64,000 nucleotides of DNA from Fibrobacteria bacterium AD312 (GTDB taxonomy: Bacteria; Fibrobacterota; Fibrobacteria; Fibrobacterales; Fibrobacteraceae): positions 57,954 through 121,953 of the forward strand of contig LIUM01000002.1 in assembly GCA_001462345.1 (NCBI GenBank). Direction: 5' to 3'. Made by a program: the position numbers and the translations under genes. Of this stretch, positions 18,368 to 28,300 are shown one piece after another (the first letter of the stretch is position 1; each line of letters opens with the position of its first letter). The notes below the pieces were generated by a model, which saw nothing but the letters and a program-made list of their open reading frames with translations, searched no databases and had not been told where the DNA came from.

Positions 18368-19378
18368 TTAGAGGGCCTTATCTTTAATAACTAAATCCAC
18401 TCGTCTATTCTTTTGACGTCCTTCTTTAGTTTTATTGTCTGCAATAGGAAGAGTCATTCCATAGCCTTTGGATGTCAAACGTGAAGCTTCAATTCCTTGA
18501 GCCACTAAGAAGTCAAGTACATTTTGAGCGCGTTGTTCAGAGAGCTTTAAGTTGTGTTCTTCTGAACCTGTATTATCAGTATGCCCTTCTACAGAGACAT
18601 TTAATTCTTGATATACAGATAAAATTCCGGCGACCTTAGCTAAACTAGTTTTCAAGTCCCCTTTCAAAGAAGCTTTATTCACATCAAATAAAATATCAGA
18701 CATGGATAGAATAATGCCTCGAGCATCTTGAGTTACTTGAATTAGCTTCGATTGCAAATCATTTAATTTATTTTTTGCTTCTTGCTGACGCGCTTCTGCT
18801 TTTTGACGTTCTTCATCTAGAGCCTTTTGTAGAGCCGCTTCTCTTTCTTTTGCTGCTTTTCTAAGAGAATCTTCACGAGCCTTTGCTCTTTGTCTTAACT
18901 CTTCACTTGTTAAAGCGAGACGTTCTTTTTCTTCTTCTAGAGCACTTGCAAAAACAGAGGTTTTGTTTTTATAGAAAAACTCAATACTATCTTTGGTGGC
19001 CATCGCCGTCTGCATCACAGCCATTCTTTTTTGCCATAAAGACTGGAGAGATTTTCTTAAAACTTGTGTTTTTGCCTGCACCTGAATAAGTTCTACATAC
19101 AAGGAACAATTCTTTTGAAAAGAGACAACAGATATAGCTTCTGGTTTTTTCTTTTCTTGTTCGAGCATTTGAGAGGCTTTTGCTTGTACTTCAGCTAAGG
19201 TGATTTTTGCATCTAAAGCTTCCGCTGGAATCTCTTTATTTAAGAGATCCAATTTCTCTTGACATTGCTTTACTGACCATGAAGTAGTTTTGCCAGAAGA
19301 AAGGGAATCCGTATTTGAACTTGCAAAAATAAAGGAAGCACTTAAAAGAGACGCGTATAAAAAGGTTGCTATTTTCAT
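18368..19378 (-). CDS. OmpA-family peptidoglycan-binding outer-membrane protein
   Basis: The 336-residue protein has a signal peptide (residues about 1-19), a long, charged, helical, probably coiled-coil middle (about 110-215; repeated EERQ/KAREDS/REAALQKA), and a C-terminal OmpA domain (about 222-335). The OmpA signature is NVSVEGHTDNTGSEEHNLKLS with the later RRVDLVI. Such domains bind the diaminopimelate of peptidoglycan. Its ATG overlaps the stop of the DUF4398 lipoprotein gene (ATGA at 19375-19378). The pairing of a DUF4398 lipoprotein with an OmpA protein is a known arrangement, suggesting a joint envelope role. Confidence 0.9.
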   Translation of the reverse strand: MKIATFLYASLLSASFIFASSNTDSLSSGKTTSWSVKQCQEKLDLLNKEIPAEALDAKITLAEVQAKASQMLEQEKKKPEAISVVSFQKNCSLYVELIQVQAKTQVLRKSLQSLWQKRMAVMQTAMATKDSIEFFYKNKTSVFASALEEEKERLALTSEELRQRAKAREDSLRKAAKEREAALQKALDEERQKAEARQQEAKNKLNDLQSKLIQVTQDARGIILSMSDILFDVNKASLKGDLKTSLAKVAGILSVYQELNVSVEGHTDNTGSEEHNLKLSEQRAQNVLDFLVAQGIEASRLTSKGYGMTLPIADNKTKEGRQKNRRVDLVIKDKAL

Positions 19379-19755
19379 TTTTCCTTCCTTATCTGTTCTA
19401 ATTTTGACTTTAATTCATTTTTATAAGATTCAGCGGCTTGGACTTCTTTTTCAAGAAGTTCATAATCGTTATTTAATCCATCAAGTGAACTTTGAGCTAA
19501 CACTAGACGATATTGTAAGAGGCTTTCTTCAGCAGCAAGCAAGGCTTCTTCTGTTTTACCAGCTTCATTTTGCTTTTTTGCTTCTTTCAGTTTTTCATCA
19601 GCCAAAGAAATCTTCACCGTCGATGCCTTATTGGCGACAGCTGTGGTTTTTAATGATTCTGCTTGTTGAATAGATGAATCTACAAGAGCCTGATTGGAAG
19701 CACACCCTATAAACAACATCAATAAAAAAACACCTAAAATTTGTTTTATTTTCAT
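19375..19755 (-). CDS. DUF4398-type lipoprotein
   Basis: The ATG at 19755 is preferred because GGAGG lies close upstream and the lipoprotein signal starts there (MKIKQILGVFLLMLFIGC, cysteine 18). The mature 108 residues are helical with alanine-rich DUF4398 pattern: ALVDSSIQQAESLKTTAV, KLKEAKKQNEAGKTEEALLA, and a final coiled coil. DUF4398 proteins often precede OmpA-domain proteins, as here, and are thought to act in the periplasm. The gene is first in an operon with the OmpA-family and antitoxin-like genes. Function is not known. Confidence 0.8.
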   Translation of the reverse strand: MKIKQILGVFLLMLFIGCASNQALVDSSIQQAESLKTTAVANKASTVKISLADEKLKEAKKQNEAGKTEEALLAAEESLLQYRLVLAQSSLDGLNNDYELLEKEVQAAESYKNELKSKLEQIRKEK

Positions 19756-19997
19756 AAATCCTCCATCATAAATCAATCTATCTAAATAATAACAACTATT
19801 ATTCTTATTGTAATTTTAAAATCCAATTCGGAATCATTTTTGATCTTGTTCTTTTTAGAAGCAGAAAATGAAGTTTTTAAGCACAAACCATGTAAAATCA
19901 GTAGTTAAAAGAAAAATCAAATCGTCATTTCCTGTTTTAAGTGAAATATTCTATTAAATCGCTTGTATTGGTTAAAGATGAAATTTAATTTAGCCCT

Positions 19998-21299
19998 ATG
20001 CAAGAAGAAGTCAAATCGTATCCAGTAAGTAAATACTTAACGTCCATAAAAAATCTAATTACAAACCAAGTCCCTTCTGTCTGGATTCATGGTGTTCTCA
20101 CCCAAATAGCAGAGCGCGGTAATATGATTTATCTTAATCTTGCTGAATTTAATCTAGATGATGTTAAACCCGTCGCTACCCTACCTCTTTATATTTTTAA
20201 GTCCGATTACTCCACATTAAAAAAGAAACTCGCTTCTCTACCTAGCCCTTTTGAATTAAAAGAACAGCTCAAGGTCAATTTATTAGTACAAGCTGATTTT
20301 TATATTCCCTATGGAAAATTCCAGTCCAAAGTGATAGACATTGACCCTGCCTATACCATAGGCGAATTAGCTTTGACAAGAGAAACCATTTTAAAGAAAT
20401 TAAATGCCGAAGGGTTATTACGAAAAAATGCGGAGCTACCATTCCCTTTAGTTCCTCTTCATGTTGGGCTTATCACTGGGGAAAAAACCGCTGCCTATCA
20501 AGATTTTTGTACCCAACTTAAAGAATCTCCTTATGCATTTAAAATCACAGAAGCCTTTGCTCGCATGCAAGGGAACGACACCGAAAATACGATTCTAGAA
20601 GCACTTGGAAAATTAAGAACTAATCCCGAAATTGATGTGGTCTGTATTATTCGTGGAGGAGGCTCTAAAACAGACCTAAACTATTTTGATAGTGAAGCCT
20701 TATGTCGAGCAATTGCTCTCTACCCAACGCCTGTACTCACTGGTATTGGCCATGAAATTGATCAAAGCCTTGTGGATATAGTTGCCTGGTTTGCTTGCAT
20801 TACTCCCACCGCTTGTGCCAAATACTTAATTGAAAAAACGGAAGAGTCCTGGATCAAGGTACAAGAAATAGCCTTTCAAATTCGTAATCAAACACAAATG
20901 AAAATACCTAGAGAAAAAGAAAAAATCCGTTCTATTCAAGATTCTCTGTTTTATAAAGCCTCCAGAAAAATAATTCGAGAAAAAGAACGATTAGTTCAAT
21001 TTCAATCCATCTTAAGAAAAGAACCCCTTCGCTATTTTAAGGTGGAAAAAGAAGTCCTACAACGATTTAAGCTTGGTCTAAAAAATGGATCTTTAAAAAT
21101 CTTGAATTTAGAAAAAGCAAAGTTTGAAATTTTAAATGCAAAGCTCGCTCTTTCTGACCCAAAAAATATTTTAAAAAAAGGGTATAGCTTAACTCTAAAC
21201 AATGAAGGGAAAGTGATTCGTCACTCAAGCGAATTATTGCCTGGGCAAAAAATTAAAACTCGATTTTATGATAGTTCCATTGATTCAATAGTCTCTTAA
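19998..21299 (+). CDS. xseA: Exodeoxyribonuclease VII large subunit
   Basis: XseA with XseB degrades single-stranded DNA into oligonucleotides. The 433-residue protein has an N-terminal OB-fold (about residues 1-100; VPSVWIHGVLTQIAERG) and the catalytic domain (about 120-310) with the hallmark RGGGSKTDLNYFDSEALCRA and PVLTGIGHEIDQSLVD, followed by ITPTACAKYLIE and a long coiled coil. The small subunit gene is not adjacent: the next gene is convergent. An 11-bp-stem hairpin spans the stop codon. Confidence 0.93.
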   Translation: MQEEVKSYPVSKYLTSIKNLITNQVPSVWIHGVLTQIAERGNMIYLNLAEFNLDDVKPVATLPLYIFKSDYSTLKKKLASLPSPFELKEQLKVNLLVQADFYIPYGKFQSKVIDIDPAYTIGELALTRETILKKLNAEGLLRKNAELPFPLVPLHVGLITGEKTAAYQDFCTQLKESPYAFKITEAFARMQGNDTENTILEALGKLRTNPEIDVVCIIRGGGSKTDLNYFDSEALCRAIALYPTPVLTGIGHEIDQSLVDIVAWFACITPTACAKYLIEKTEESWIKVQEIAFQIRNQTQMKIPREKEKIRSIQDSLFYKASRKIIREKERLVQFQSILRKEPLRYFKVEKEVLQRFKLGLKNGSLKILNLEKAKFEILNAKLALSDPKNILKKGYSLTLNNEGKVIRHSSELLPGQKIKTRFYDSSIDSIVS

Positions 21300-21314
21300 A
21301 TAAAAGAGACTATT
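21287..21314. terminator. Hairpin across the xseA stop codon
   Basis: AATAGTCTCTT pairs perfectly with AAGAGACTATT around a six-base loop, and the stop codon of xseA is inside. There is no strong T-run, so intrinsic termination is uncertain. It sits between the convergent xseA and CorC-family genes. Confidence 0.5.
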
Positions 21315-21327
21315 AGAAATCCATTCT

Positions 21328-22608
21328 TTATTTAGATGAAGAATTTGGAGTAATGATGAGCACTTTTTCCATACGAGTACCATCCATAGCTAACACACGA
21401 ATCTTATAGCCATCAATCTCCACTTCTGCACCTGGAGAAGGAATGGTTCCAAGAGTCGCTTGAATCAGACCAGATAATGTTTCAATATGGGAATTTTCAG
21501 GCTCTTTTAGTTTAATTTTCAGTTCGTATTCTAAATCCGAAAGAGTCATTAAAGGGTCTAAAATATAACGACCATCTTTTAATTTTTGAACACCTTCGTC
21601 TTCATCATCTTCATCTTTAATTTCACCGACAATTTCTTCAAGAATATCTTCCACTGTCACAAGACCTGCAGTGCCTCCATATTCATCAACGACAATCGCG
21701 AGTTGATTTCCATTACGACGAAGCTCTGTCAACAAATCATCAATTTTTTTGTAATAGGGAACAAAGAAAGCAGGCATCACAATTGATTCTATATTAAATG
21801 GTTCAGAACCATGTTCCGTGTACCACTCTAAGAAATCTCGGTTCGATAAAATACCAATGATATTATCAATAGAGTCTTTATATACCGGCAAACGAGAATG
21901 GCGTTCATTATTCAAAGTCTCAATTGTTTTTTCTAAAGAAGACTTGACATCAATAGCACACATATCCACACGCGGGGTCATAATTTCACGAACAGGCGTT
22001 TCTACAAAATCAAAGATATTGAGAATCATTTGACGTTCATCATCTTCTAAAGAACCTTCATTCTTAGAAGTAGTCATATCCGATTGAATCGCATCCCTTT
22101 GGTCTTCTGAAAGAAAGTTGAATTTGGCGTCATAACCAAACCATTGTAATAATTTATTGTAAATAAAATGAACTAAACGAGATAATCCAAGGATAGGCAA
22201 ACGAATCCATTTATAAATAGGCTCTAATATAATGGAGAGCATTCCTGGTTTTAAATGCCCAAAAAGATTTGGGAAAAACACTGTAATAAAGTAAACGACC
22301 AAACCAACGGCCAACAAGTATAAAATGAAAGCTAAAATAGGATAAGAAAATGATTTGATTAATGGCTCTGTCACAATATAACCAAGCACAGCAATGGTCA
22401 TATTGCAAAAAATACGGCCGATAGAGATGGTCTCATTAAAACCATTTGAATCTACAAAATCATTAATTCTCTTTTCTCTTACTGTAATATCACGAATTTC
22501 TTTTCGAGAATGAATTCTTAAAAAGACTACCTTCACCAAAGAAAAAACAGCTGAAAGCAACAAAAGAAAAATGATTAAAGCAACAGAATAATTAAAATTA
22601 ATAATCAT
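21328..22608 (-). CDS. CNNM/CorC (HlyC) family membrane protein with CBS pair
   Basis: The 426-residue protein has an N-terminal DUF21/CNNM membrane domain with about four helices (residues 1-150), a CBS-domain pair (about 195-320; VREIMTPRVDMCAID and LAIVVDEYGGTAGLVT) and a C-terminal CorC_HlyC domain (about 335-420). This architecture belongs to magnesium and cobalt efflux-type proteins; the label hemolysin is historical. It starts one base after the ybeY stop (22610) on the same strand, so ybeY and this gene are cotranscribed. Pairing of YbeY and CorC-like genes is widespread. Confidence 0.9.
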   Translation of the reverse strand: MIINFNYSVALIIFLLLLSAVFSLVKVVFLRIHSRKEIRDITVREKRINDFVDSNGFNETISIGRIFCNMTIAVLGYIVTEPLIKSFSYPILAFILYLLAVGLVVYFITVFFPNLFGHLKPGMLSIILEPIYKWIRLPILGLSRLVHFIYNKLLQWFGYDAKFNFLSEDQRDAIQSDMTTSKNEGSLEDDERQMILNIFDFVETPVREIMTPRVDMCAIDVKSSLEKTIETLNNERHSRLPVYKDSIDNIIGILSNRDFLEWYTEHGSEPFNIESIVMPAFFVPYYKKIDDLLTELRRNGNQLAIVVDEYGGTAGLVTVEDILEEIVGEIKDEDDEDEGVQKLKDGRYILDPLMTLSDLEYELKIKLKEPENSHIETLSGLIQATLGTIPSPGAEVEIDGYKIRVLAMDGTRMEKVLIITPNSSSK

Positions 22609-22609
22609 A

Positions 22610-23056
22610 TTACTTACTCTCTTTATAGGGGTCGAGTCCTAAAAATTCACATTCTCGTAAACGCATTTTAGAACGATCCTTGGGAGTTAAATGATCATAA
22701 CCACATAAATGAAATAAGCCATGAACGATGACTCTTTTCAGTTCAGCATAATAAGTATTACCGAATAGAGGAGCTTGTTTTTTCACTTGATTTTCAGCAA
22801 CATAAATTTCACCTAACAAATAGGGTTCATGCCACTCATAAGATAAAACGTCCGTGACTTTATCGAGATTTCGATATTGTTTATTCATGGTTCTGACAAA
22901 CTCATCAGAGCATAAAACCACATTGACATTTTGAGGAAAGCCTTCTTCTATAAGAAGTTGTCTCGCCATGGGTTCAAAACGAGATTGCCATGGAAATCTC
23001 GATATATCCCCTTCACATAAAAATTCAACATTAAAACTACTACTGGGGTCAGGCAT
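22610..23056 (-). CDS. ybeY: rRNA maturation endoribonuclease YbeY
   Basis: YbeY is a zinc metalloenzyme involved in 16S rRNA 3'-end processing and ribosome quality control. The zinc motif HGLFHLCGYDH is intact with H112, H116 and H122. The 148-residue length is normal. It directly follows the small conserved gene ending at 23057 and precedes the CorC-family gene by one base, forming a three-gene operon. The start MPDPSS is the first Met in the frame after the upstream stop. Confidence 0.94.
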   Translation of the reverse strand: MPDPSSSFNVEFLCEGDISRFPWQSRFEPMARQLLIEEGFPQNVNVVLCSDEFVRTMNKQYRNLDKVTDVLSYEWHEPYLLGEIYVAENQVKKQAPLFGNTYYAELKRVIVHGLFHLCGYDHLTPKDRSKMRLRECEFLGLDPYKESK

Positions 23057-23344
23057 TTATATTTCGTACCACTTTTTAAATATGGCAATCATAGCTTCCG
23101 CTTGCGCCTTATTACTAACATTAAATTTACTTCGTTGTTTCATAACGCCTTGGTACTTTTGATACCGACGAATAGATACCTTAGGTTCAGCAAAATCCCC
23201 CGTTTTTGGGTCTTTTTCTTGATAAAGAAACATAATCGTTTGCCAAGCACCTTTTGTCAAGTACTCTTTGGCAAGTTCTTTTACTATTAATTCGCCGTTT
23301 TCATCGGTCATTTCAACAGTGGGTTCAGTATTTTCCATATCCAT
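23057..23344 (-). CDS. Small conserved-looking hypothetical protein
   Basis: I do not recognise this 95-residue protein. The ATG at 23344 is chosen because GAGG lies six bases upstream; an upstream extension in frame lacks a ribosome site. The N-terminus is acidic (MENTEPTVEMTDENGE), and the body is basic (KEYLTKGAWQTIMFLYQEKD, then SIRRYQKYQGVMKQRSKFNVSN) with a helical end. It has no signal peptide and should be cytoplasmic. Its stop abuts the ybeY start, so it is likely part of the ybeY operon and might relate to RNA or ribosome work; this is only positional inference. Confidence 0.65.
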   Translation of the reverse strand: MDMENTEPTVEMTDENGELIVKELAKEYLTKGAWQTIMFLYQEKDPKTGDFAEPKVSIRRYQKYQGVMKQRSKFNVSNKAQAEAMIAIFKKWYEI

Positions 23345-23467
23345 GAGAAACCTCTTATATTTGTCTATAAAATAGAAAGTTTCAAACATAAAAAAATGTA
23401 AAGATGTACTTACGAAGCTGAAATGCTATATTTTTATAGGAATTAAGACAATCCCAGCGGAGGATGA

Positions 23468-25342
23468 ATGAATCGCCCCCTTTTTCTAATTGTTTTTATC
23501 GTTTCTGCTCTTTTTTTTGCCAATCCTTTATTGGCAGATGAAGGCACCTCCGGAAAAGTTCGCTCTGTTTTAGGAGAAGTCACTCGACAAAAGAAGGCTC
23601 AAAATCAATGGCTTCCACTTCGCGTCGGTGCTAAAGTATATGAGTCCGAATTAATTAGAACACTTGTCGAATCACAAGCAATCATTTCTCTTCCTGATGG
23701 TAGTTCTCTCACCATCGAAGAAAATGCCATCGTTGTTTTAGAAAAAGTATTTTCTAAAAAAGGATCCAAAGAAACAACCTTAAATATTAAAAGCGGATTA
23801 CTTCACTTTGATGTCCAAAAGCAAGCTGGGAAAACAGGGTCTTTCAAATTTAAGACAGGCACTGCCACTGCTGCTATTCGAGGAACAAATGGAGCTATAG
23901 GCATTGCTAAAAAAGGCCTATTCGCATCCCTTGCCGAAGGAGCTCTTGAAGTTCAAGACGCTCAGGGTAATAAAATACTCCTAAAGAAAGGGCAAACATT
24001 AGTACAAGACTCCGCTATGGGATTTATTGTAATAGATAACCCTCTATCAGGAACTAGCGATTTTTCAAAAAGTCTTCATATCATTCTTAATGACCCTAAT
24101 TCCACTAAACAAATTACTCCTGAGCTTTTAGATTCATTAACTACAACGTTCAATAGCAAAATAGATTCTCTTCTTGAAAAATCTAAATGCCAGTTTAACT
24201 CGGTTGAAGATACCCTATATTCAAATGAAATAAAAATTCAAGGAAGATGTATTCCTGGAATTTTACTTTCTATAGATGGAGAACAAACCGCGCCAACACT
24301 AGATAGCATTGTAGAACATACCATTACTTGGGAACAAGGTCTATTTGGAGAAAAGAAATATCGTATTTACTGTCTAGATAACCAAATACAAGCTCTATGT
24401 GGCGAAGTTCAATTCGTTTATGCCGATAATTCTAATGTAAAAAAAGAAGCGAAAAACAATTTTACTATTCAAAACCCTGGTTCAATTCAAGTTTGTGAAT
24501 CTAACTCTATTCAAATTGAAGGGACTTTTGAAAAAGCGAGTGAGGATACTGAATTAAGAATTAAAATGGGTAAATATATATCTGAAAACTTAATTCCTCT
24601 CCATGAGAACGACAAGTTCTTCCATTCCATTACAATCAATGACTTAAATAAAAATTGGAATGAAAAAACAATCGAAGTAGAAATGACAAATGCAAAAGGA
24701 TTAATTAAGAAAGAAACCATCGCTCTCGATATTAATAAAACTTGTAAAAGTGTAAATGTCATTGCGCCCAAAATAAAATGGCTTTCAAGTGATTCTTTAA
24801 GATGCCATGCGACATTAAAAATAACAGACGCTAATGAAGACGAATCTTTGCTCTCTACTTATGTCAATTCAAATCTCACTTCAGAATCTTATTATAAAGG
24901 GAATCAAAACAAAATTCAAATTTCATTAAAGCCAGGAATTCAAGATTATCGTTTTAAAGTGCAAGATTTAGCCAAAAATGAAAGTGAAATCAAAAAAACA
25001 CTCGGCTGTTTCCCTAAACGACAAGCTCAAATCCAGATTTATGGTGGTAAATCCGAAGTATGGCGAGTGCCTCCTCCTCCAAAGGGTGCAAGTAATATTT
25101 TGAACAAAGAATTACGCTTTTCTATTAAGAACATTCCCGAAAATGATACTCGATATATCCAACAAGTTTTGGTAAAAAAGAACGGCCGAATAATCTTAAA
25201 TCTTCTAAAACATCAGATTACAGATTTGAATTACAATATACCTATTGAAATAACAAGAGACTCAAATAATATTTTTGAAATTGAAGTCCGATTAAAAAGC
25301 GGAAATGTAAATAAAGCCACGAAAACTTTTGAGGTACGATAA
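23468..25342 (+). CDS. Secreted FecR-domain protein
   Basis: The 624-residue protein has a signal peptide (about residues 1-23) and a FecR domain (about 28-180): GKVRSVLGEVTRQ, then SLPDGSSLTIEENA and the FKTGTATAAIRGTNGAI strand, as in periplasmic FecR-type domains. The remainder (about 190-620) appears as several beta-rich Ig-like modules with paired cysteines (for example near CQFNSVEDT and GRCIPG). It lacks the membrane anchor of classical anti-sigma FecR. GGAGG lies four bases before the ATG. Its TAA shares a base with the ATG of the giant outer-membrane protein, so the two are coupled and probably form one envelope complex. Confidence 0.85.
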   Translation: MNRPLFLIVFIVSALFFANPLLADEGTSGKVRSVLGEVTRQKKAQNQWLPLRVGAKVYESELIRTLVESQAIISLPDGSSLTIEENAIVVLEKVFSKKGSKETTLNIKSGLLHFDVQKQAGKTGSFKFKTGTATAAIRGTNGAIGIAKKGLFASLAEGALEVQDAQGNKILLKKGQTLVQDSAMGFIVIDNPLSGTSDFSKSLHIILNDPNSTKQITPELLDSLTTTFNSKIDSLLEKSKCQFNSVEDTLYSNEIKIQGRCIPGILLSIDGEQTAPTLDSIVEHTITWEQGLFGEKKYRIYCLDNQIQALCGEVQFVYADNSNVKKEAKNNFTIQNPGSIQVCESNSIQIEGTFEKASEDTELRIKMGKYISENLIPLHENDKFFHSITINDLNKNWNEKTIEVEMTNAKGLIKKETIALDINKTCKSVNVIAPKIKWLSSDSLRCHATLKITDANEDESLLSTYVNSNLTSESYYKGNQNKIQISLKPGIQDYRFKVQDLAKNESEIKKTLGCFPKRQAQIQIYGGKSEVWRVPPPPKGASNILNKELRFSIKNIPENDTRYIQQVLVKKNGRIILNLLKHQITDLNYNIPIEITRDSNNIFEIEVRLKSGNVNKATKTFEVR

Positions 25343-28300
25343 TGATAAATTACCGCATCACTGGATTCACATTTTTATTATTGACTACCCTTCTATTTGC
25401 TCAATCAGCTGATTCTTTGAACAGCCAAAACGAAACAAACGTTGCCACTGATTCTTTGAATAGTCAAAACGTAACAACTGTTGCTACTGATTCTTTGAAC
25501 AGCCAAAACGTAATAAATGTTGCCACTGATTCTTTGAACAGCCAAAACGAAACAAATGTTGCCACTGATTCTTTGAATAGTCAAAACGTAACAAATGTTG
25601 CCACTGATTCTTTGAACAGCCAAAACGAAACAAATGTTGCCACTGATTCTTTGAACAGCCAAAACGAAACAAATGTTGCCACTGATTCTTTGAACAGCCA
25701 AAACGAAACAAATGTTGCCACTGATTCTTTGAATAGTCAAAACGTAACAACTGTTGCCACTGATTCTTTGAACAGCCAAAACGAAACAAATGTTGCTACT
25801 GATTCTTTGAACAGCCAAAACGAAACAAATGTTGCCACTGATTCTTTGAACAGCCAAAACGAAACAAATGTTGCTACTGATTCTTCGAAAAAACAAGACG
25901 AACCAAAAGTCGCCATTGATGCTTCAAAAGAGCAACAACAGTCTTCGACAATGCTTTCTGGAGAGATTCATGGCTTTTTAACAAAAGACAAGTCTCCTTA
26001 TACTGTCACACAATCCATTTCAATCCCTGTAGGAAGAGTTTTGATCATAGAACCTGGAGTTGAAATCCGTTTTGATACAGGGGCTTCTTTCTCTATTGAT
26101 CAAGGGCAACTCATCGCTGGAGGAACAAAAGCCTTTCCTATTATTTTCAAAGGGATTGAATCCTCTACCGTTTGGAATGGTATTTCCATCACTGGCCCTA
26201 AAAAATCGGATCTTCGCTTTGTAGAAATTAGTGGCGCCAAAACAGGAGTAGTTTTACAACAAGGTTCTCTTACAATTCAAGACACTAAAATAGCAGATGC
26301 CTCGGAACGAGGTCTTTTTGCCATTCAATCTAACTTAAAAATGATTCATTGCTTTTTTAAGAATAATCCGATTGGAGTTCATTTGGCTTCAAAAAATGAA
26401 GCTTATTTAGAAAGAATTCTATTCAAAGAAAATATCATTGGTTTATATTCATCTTCTGAATCTAACGCTCAAATAGTTTCCTCTATTTGGAAAGAGAATA
26501 GATTCGCTTTATTATATATGAAAAACAGTCAGCTAACACTTCATCGTAGTTCTATTGAAAACAATGAAGTGGGAATTTGTTCAAACGAAATGCTTCGACC
26601 AGAAACTCGTGAACAAGTGAAAAACAATAAAATTGATTTTCAATCAAAAGCTGATTTTTTAGCCACTAAGATTCCATTGCCTCCAGAGCTTAAACTTTCT
26701 TTAGAAGACGAACCTAAAACAGAAATCCCTGCCATTAGCCAAGCAAAAGATTCCACGAATTGGACAATGGTAGGCAACGTTTCAGCAGGTATAAACTACC
26801 GTTATGTATACACCAGAAGAAATCATGGCAAATTAAATGAAGTGATCAATCAGGACACCATCGGTGTAAAAGAACGCTATCCTAATCTATGGGAAATTCC
26901 TGGAATTGGTTTTGATGCAAGTGTTTACTTATTACTCAAAAACAATAATAATCAATCTCTAGAGCTTTCCACTGATTTTTATTCAGATTCATGGAATCGC
27001 TTCAATTTAGATCACTTCTCTTTAGAATATAGCGATAACTATAATGTACTCACTTTAGGAGACTTTAATTTAAGCTTAGGAGAAACGTATTTAGCAGGAC
27101 TATCTGCTTTTGGTGCCCACTATACTTTATCTCTTTTAAGAAAAAAAGAAAATCACCCTCTATTTACTTTTAGTGGTTTTTGGGGAGAAGCTCAAAAGCC
27201 ATTCATTACTGACACACGAAACCCAGATATTTACAAAGATTGGATTGATGAAGGCGAAGCGAAAGCACAGCGACTGGTTTGGGGTGGTGATTTCAAGTGG
27301 GATCCTTTACGTCGTTTTAACGCCAATTTCGGAGTTCTCTTCTCTGATGACGAAATCGATGATCCACTCCTTCGAGATGGTGACCGCGCCACCACCATTA
27401 CAGCAGATCCATTGCAAAGCGCCATGTCTGTTTATGCCGAAGGAAATTGGTTGTTTTTCCCTGGAGATATTGAATTAAACGGTCAAATCGCCCTCGGACG
27501 AGCTGATACTAGTGATGTCATTGCCCAAAGAGCCATAAATCAAGTGTTTCAAGATGCAGGTTTATCCACTTCTTCGTATGCAACGCTTCGTGAAATAATG
27601 CAAAATTCTAATCTAATTCAATCTCTATCAAGAGACGAAATGATTCAAATTTTTGGTGACTACACCTCTCTCACGAACAGTGAAATGAGAGATTCTTTAA
27701 GTTCCCTGATTCAAGAAGCAAAGAAAGTACGTGATGATTTTGAAAAAGAAACAAATGACTCTAGAACCATTGGACTTGATGTTACAAGTCAAAATGTCGC
27801 CATTGGAGCCTCTCTCTTTTGGAACATTAAAAAGACAACCTTGTTTGGGCATATTAATTACGTTGGCGAAAATTACTATAGTCCGGGATCCCCTAGTCAA
27901 TTAACTGACGTTCGAGAGTTTGGTGGCTATTTAAAACAAGAAGTCTCTCCCAAATGGACATTCAAATTCAGCTATGAATTAGACGTAGAAAATGCGGCCA
28001 AAGATACGAAGTATAATATTTTTGGTTTAAGTGAAGGAACTCGCTTAGGCTTATTTGAAGAACCTGATTCTCTATATCTGAAAGAACATGAACTAGATAT
28101 AGACCGCACAAAATACCTCCACGATCTTGGCATTGAAAATACATTTACACTCAATAAAAACACGAACGTCTTTTTTAATTTTCAATTTGAATATCAAACA
28201 CAACACCGTCCTTACCGTCTAAGAGCACTTTATGATGCAGAAAGCGGTATTTTTAACGATTCTTGGTTTGCCCCAATCAGAAATAGAGATACAACCACTT

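Noticed and set aside
25405..25896. Long minus-strand frames within the 39-bp repeats
   Set aside because: They arise because the repeat is a multiple of three and free of stops on the reverse strand; they shadow the outer-membrane protein.
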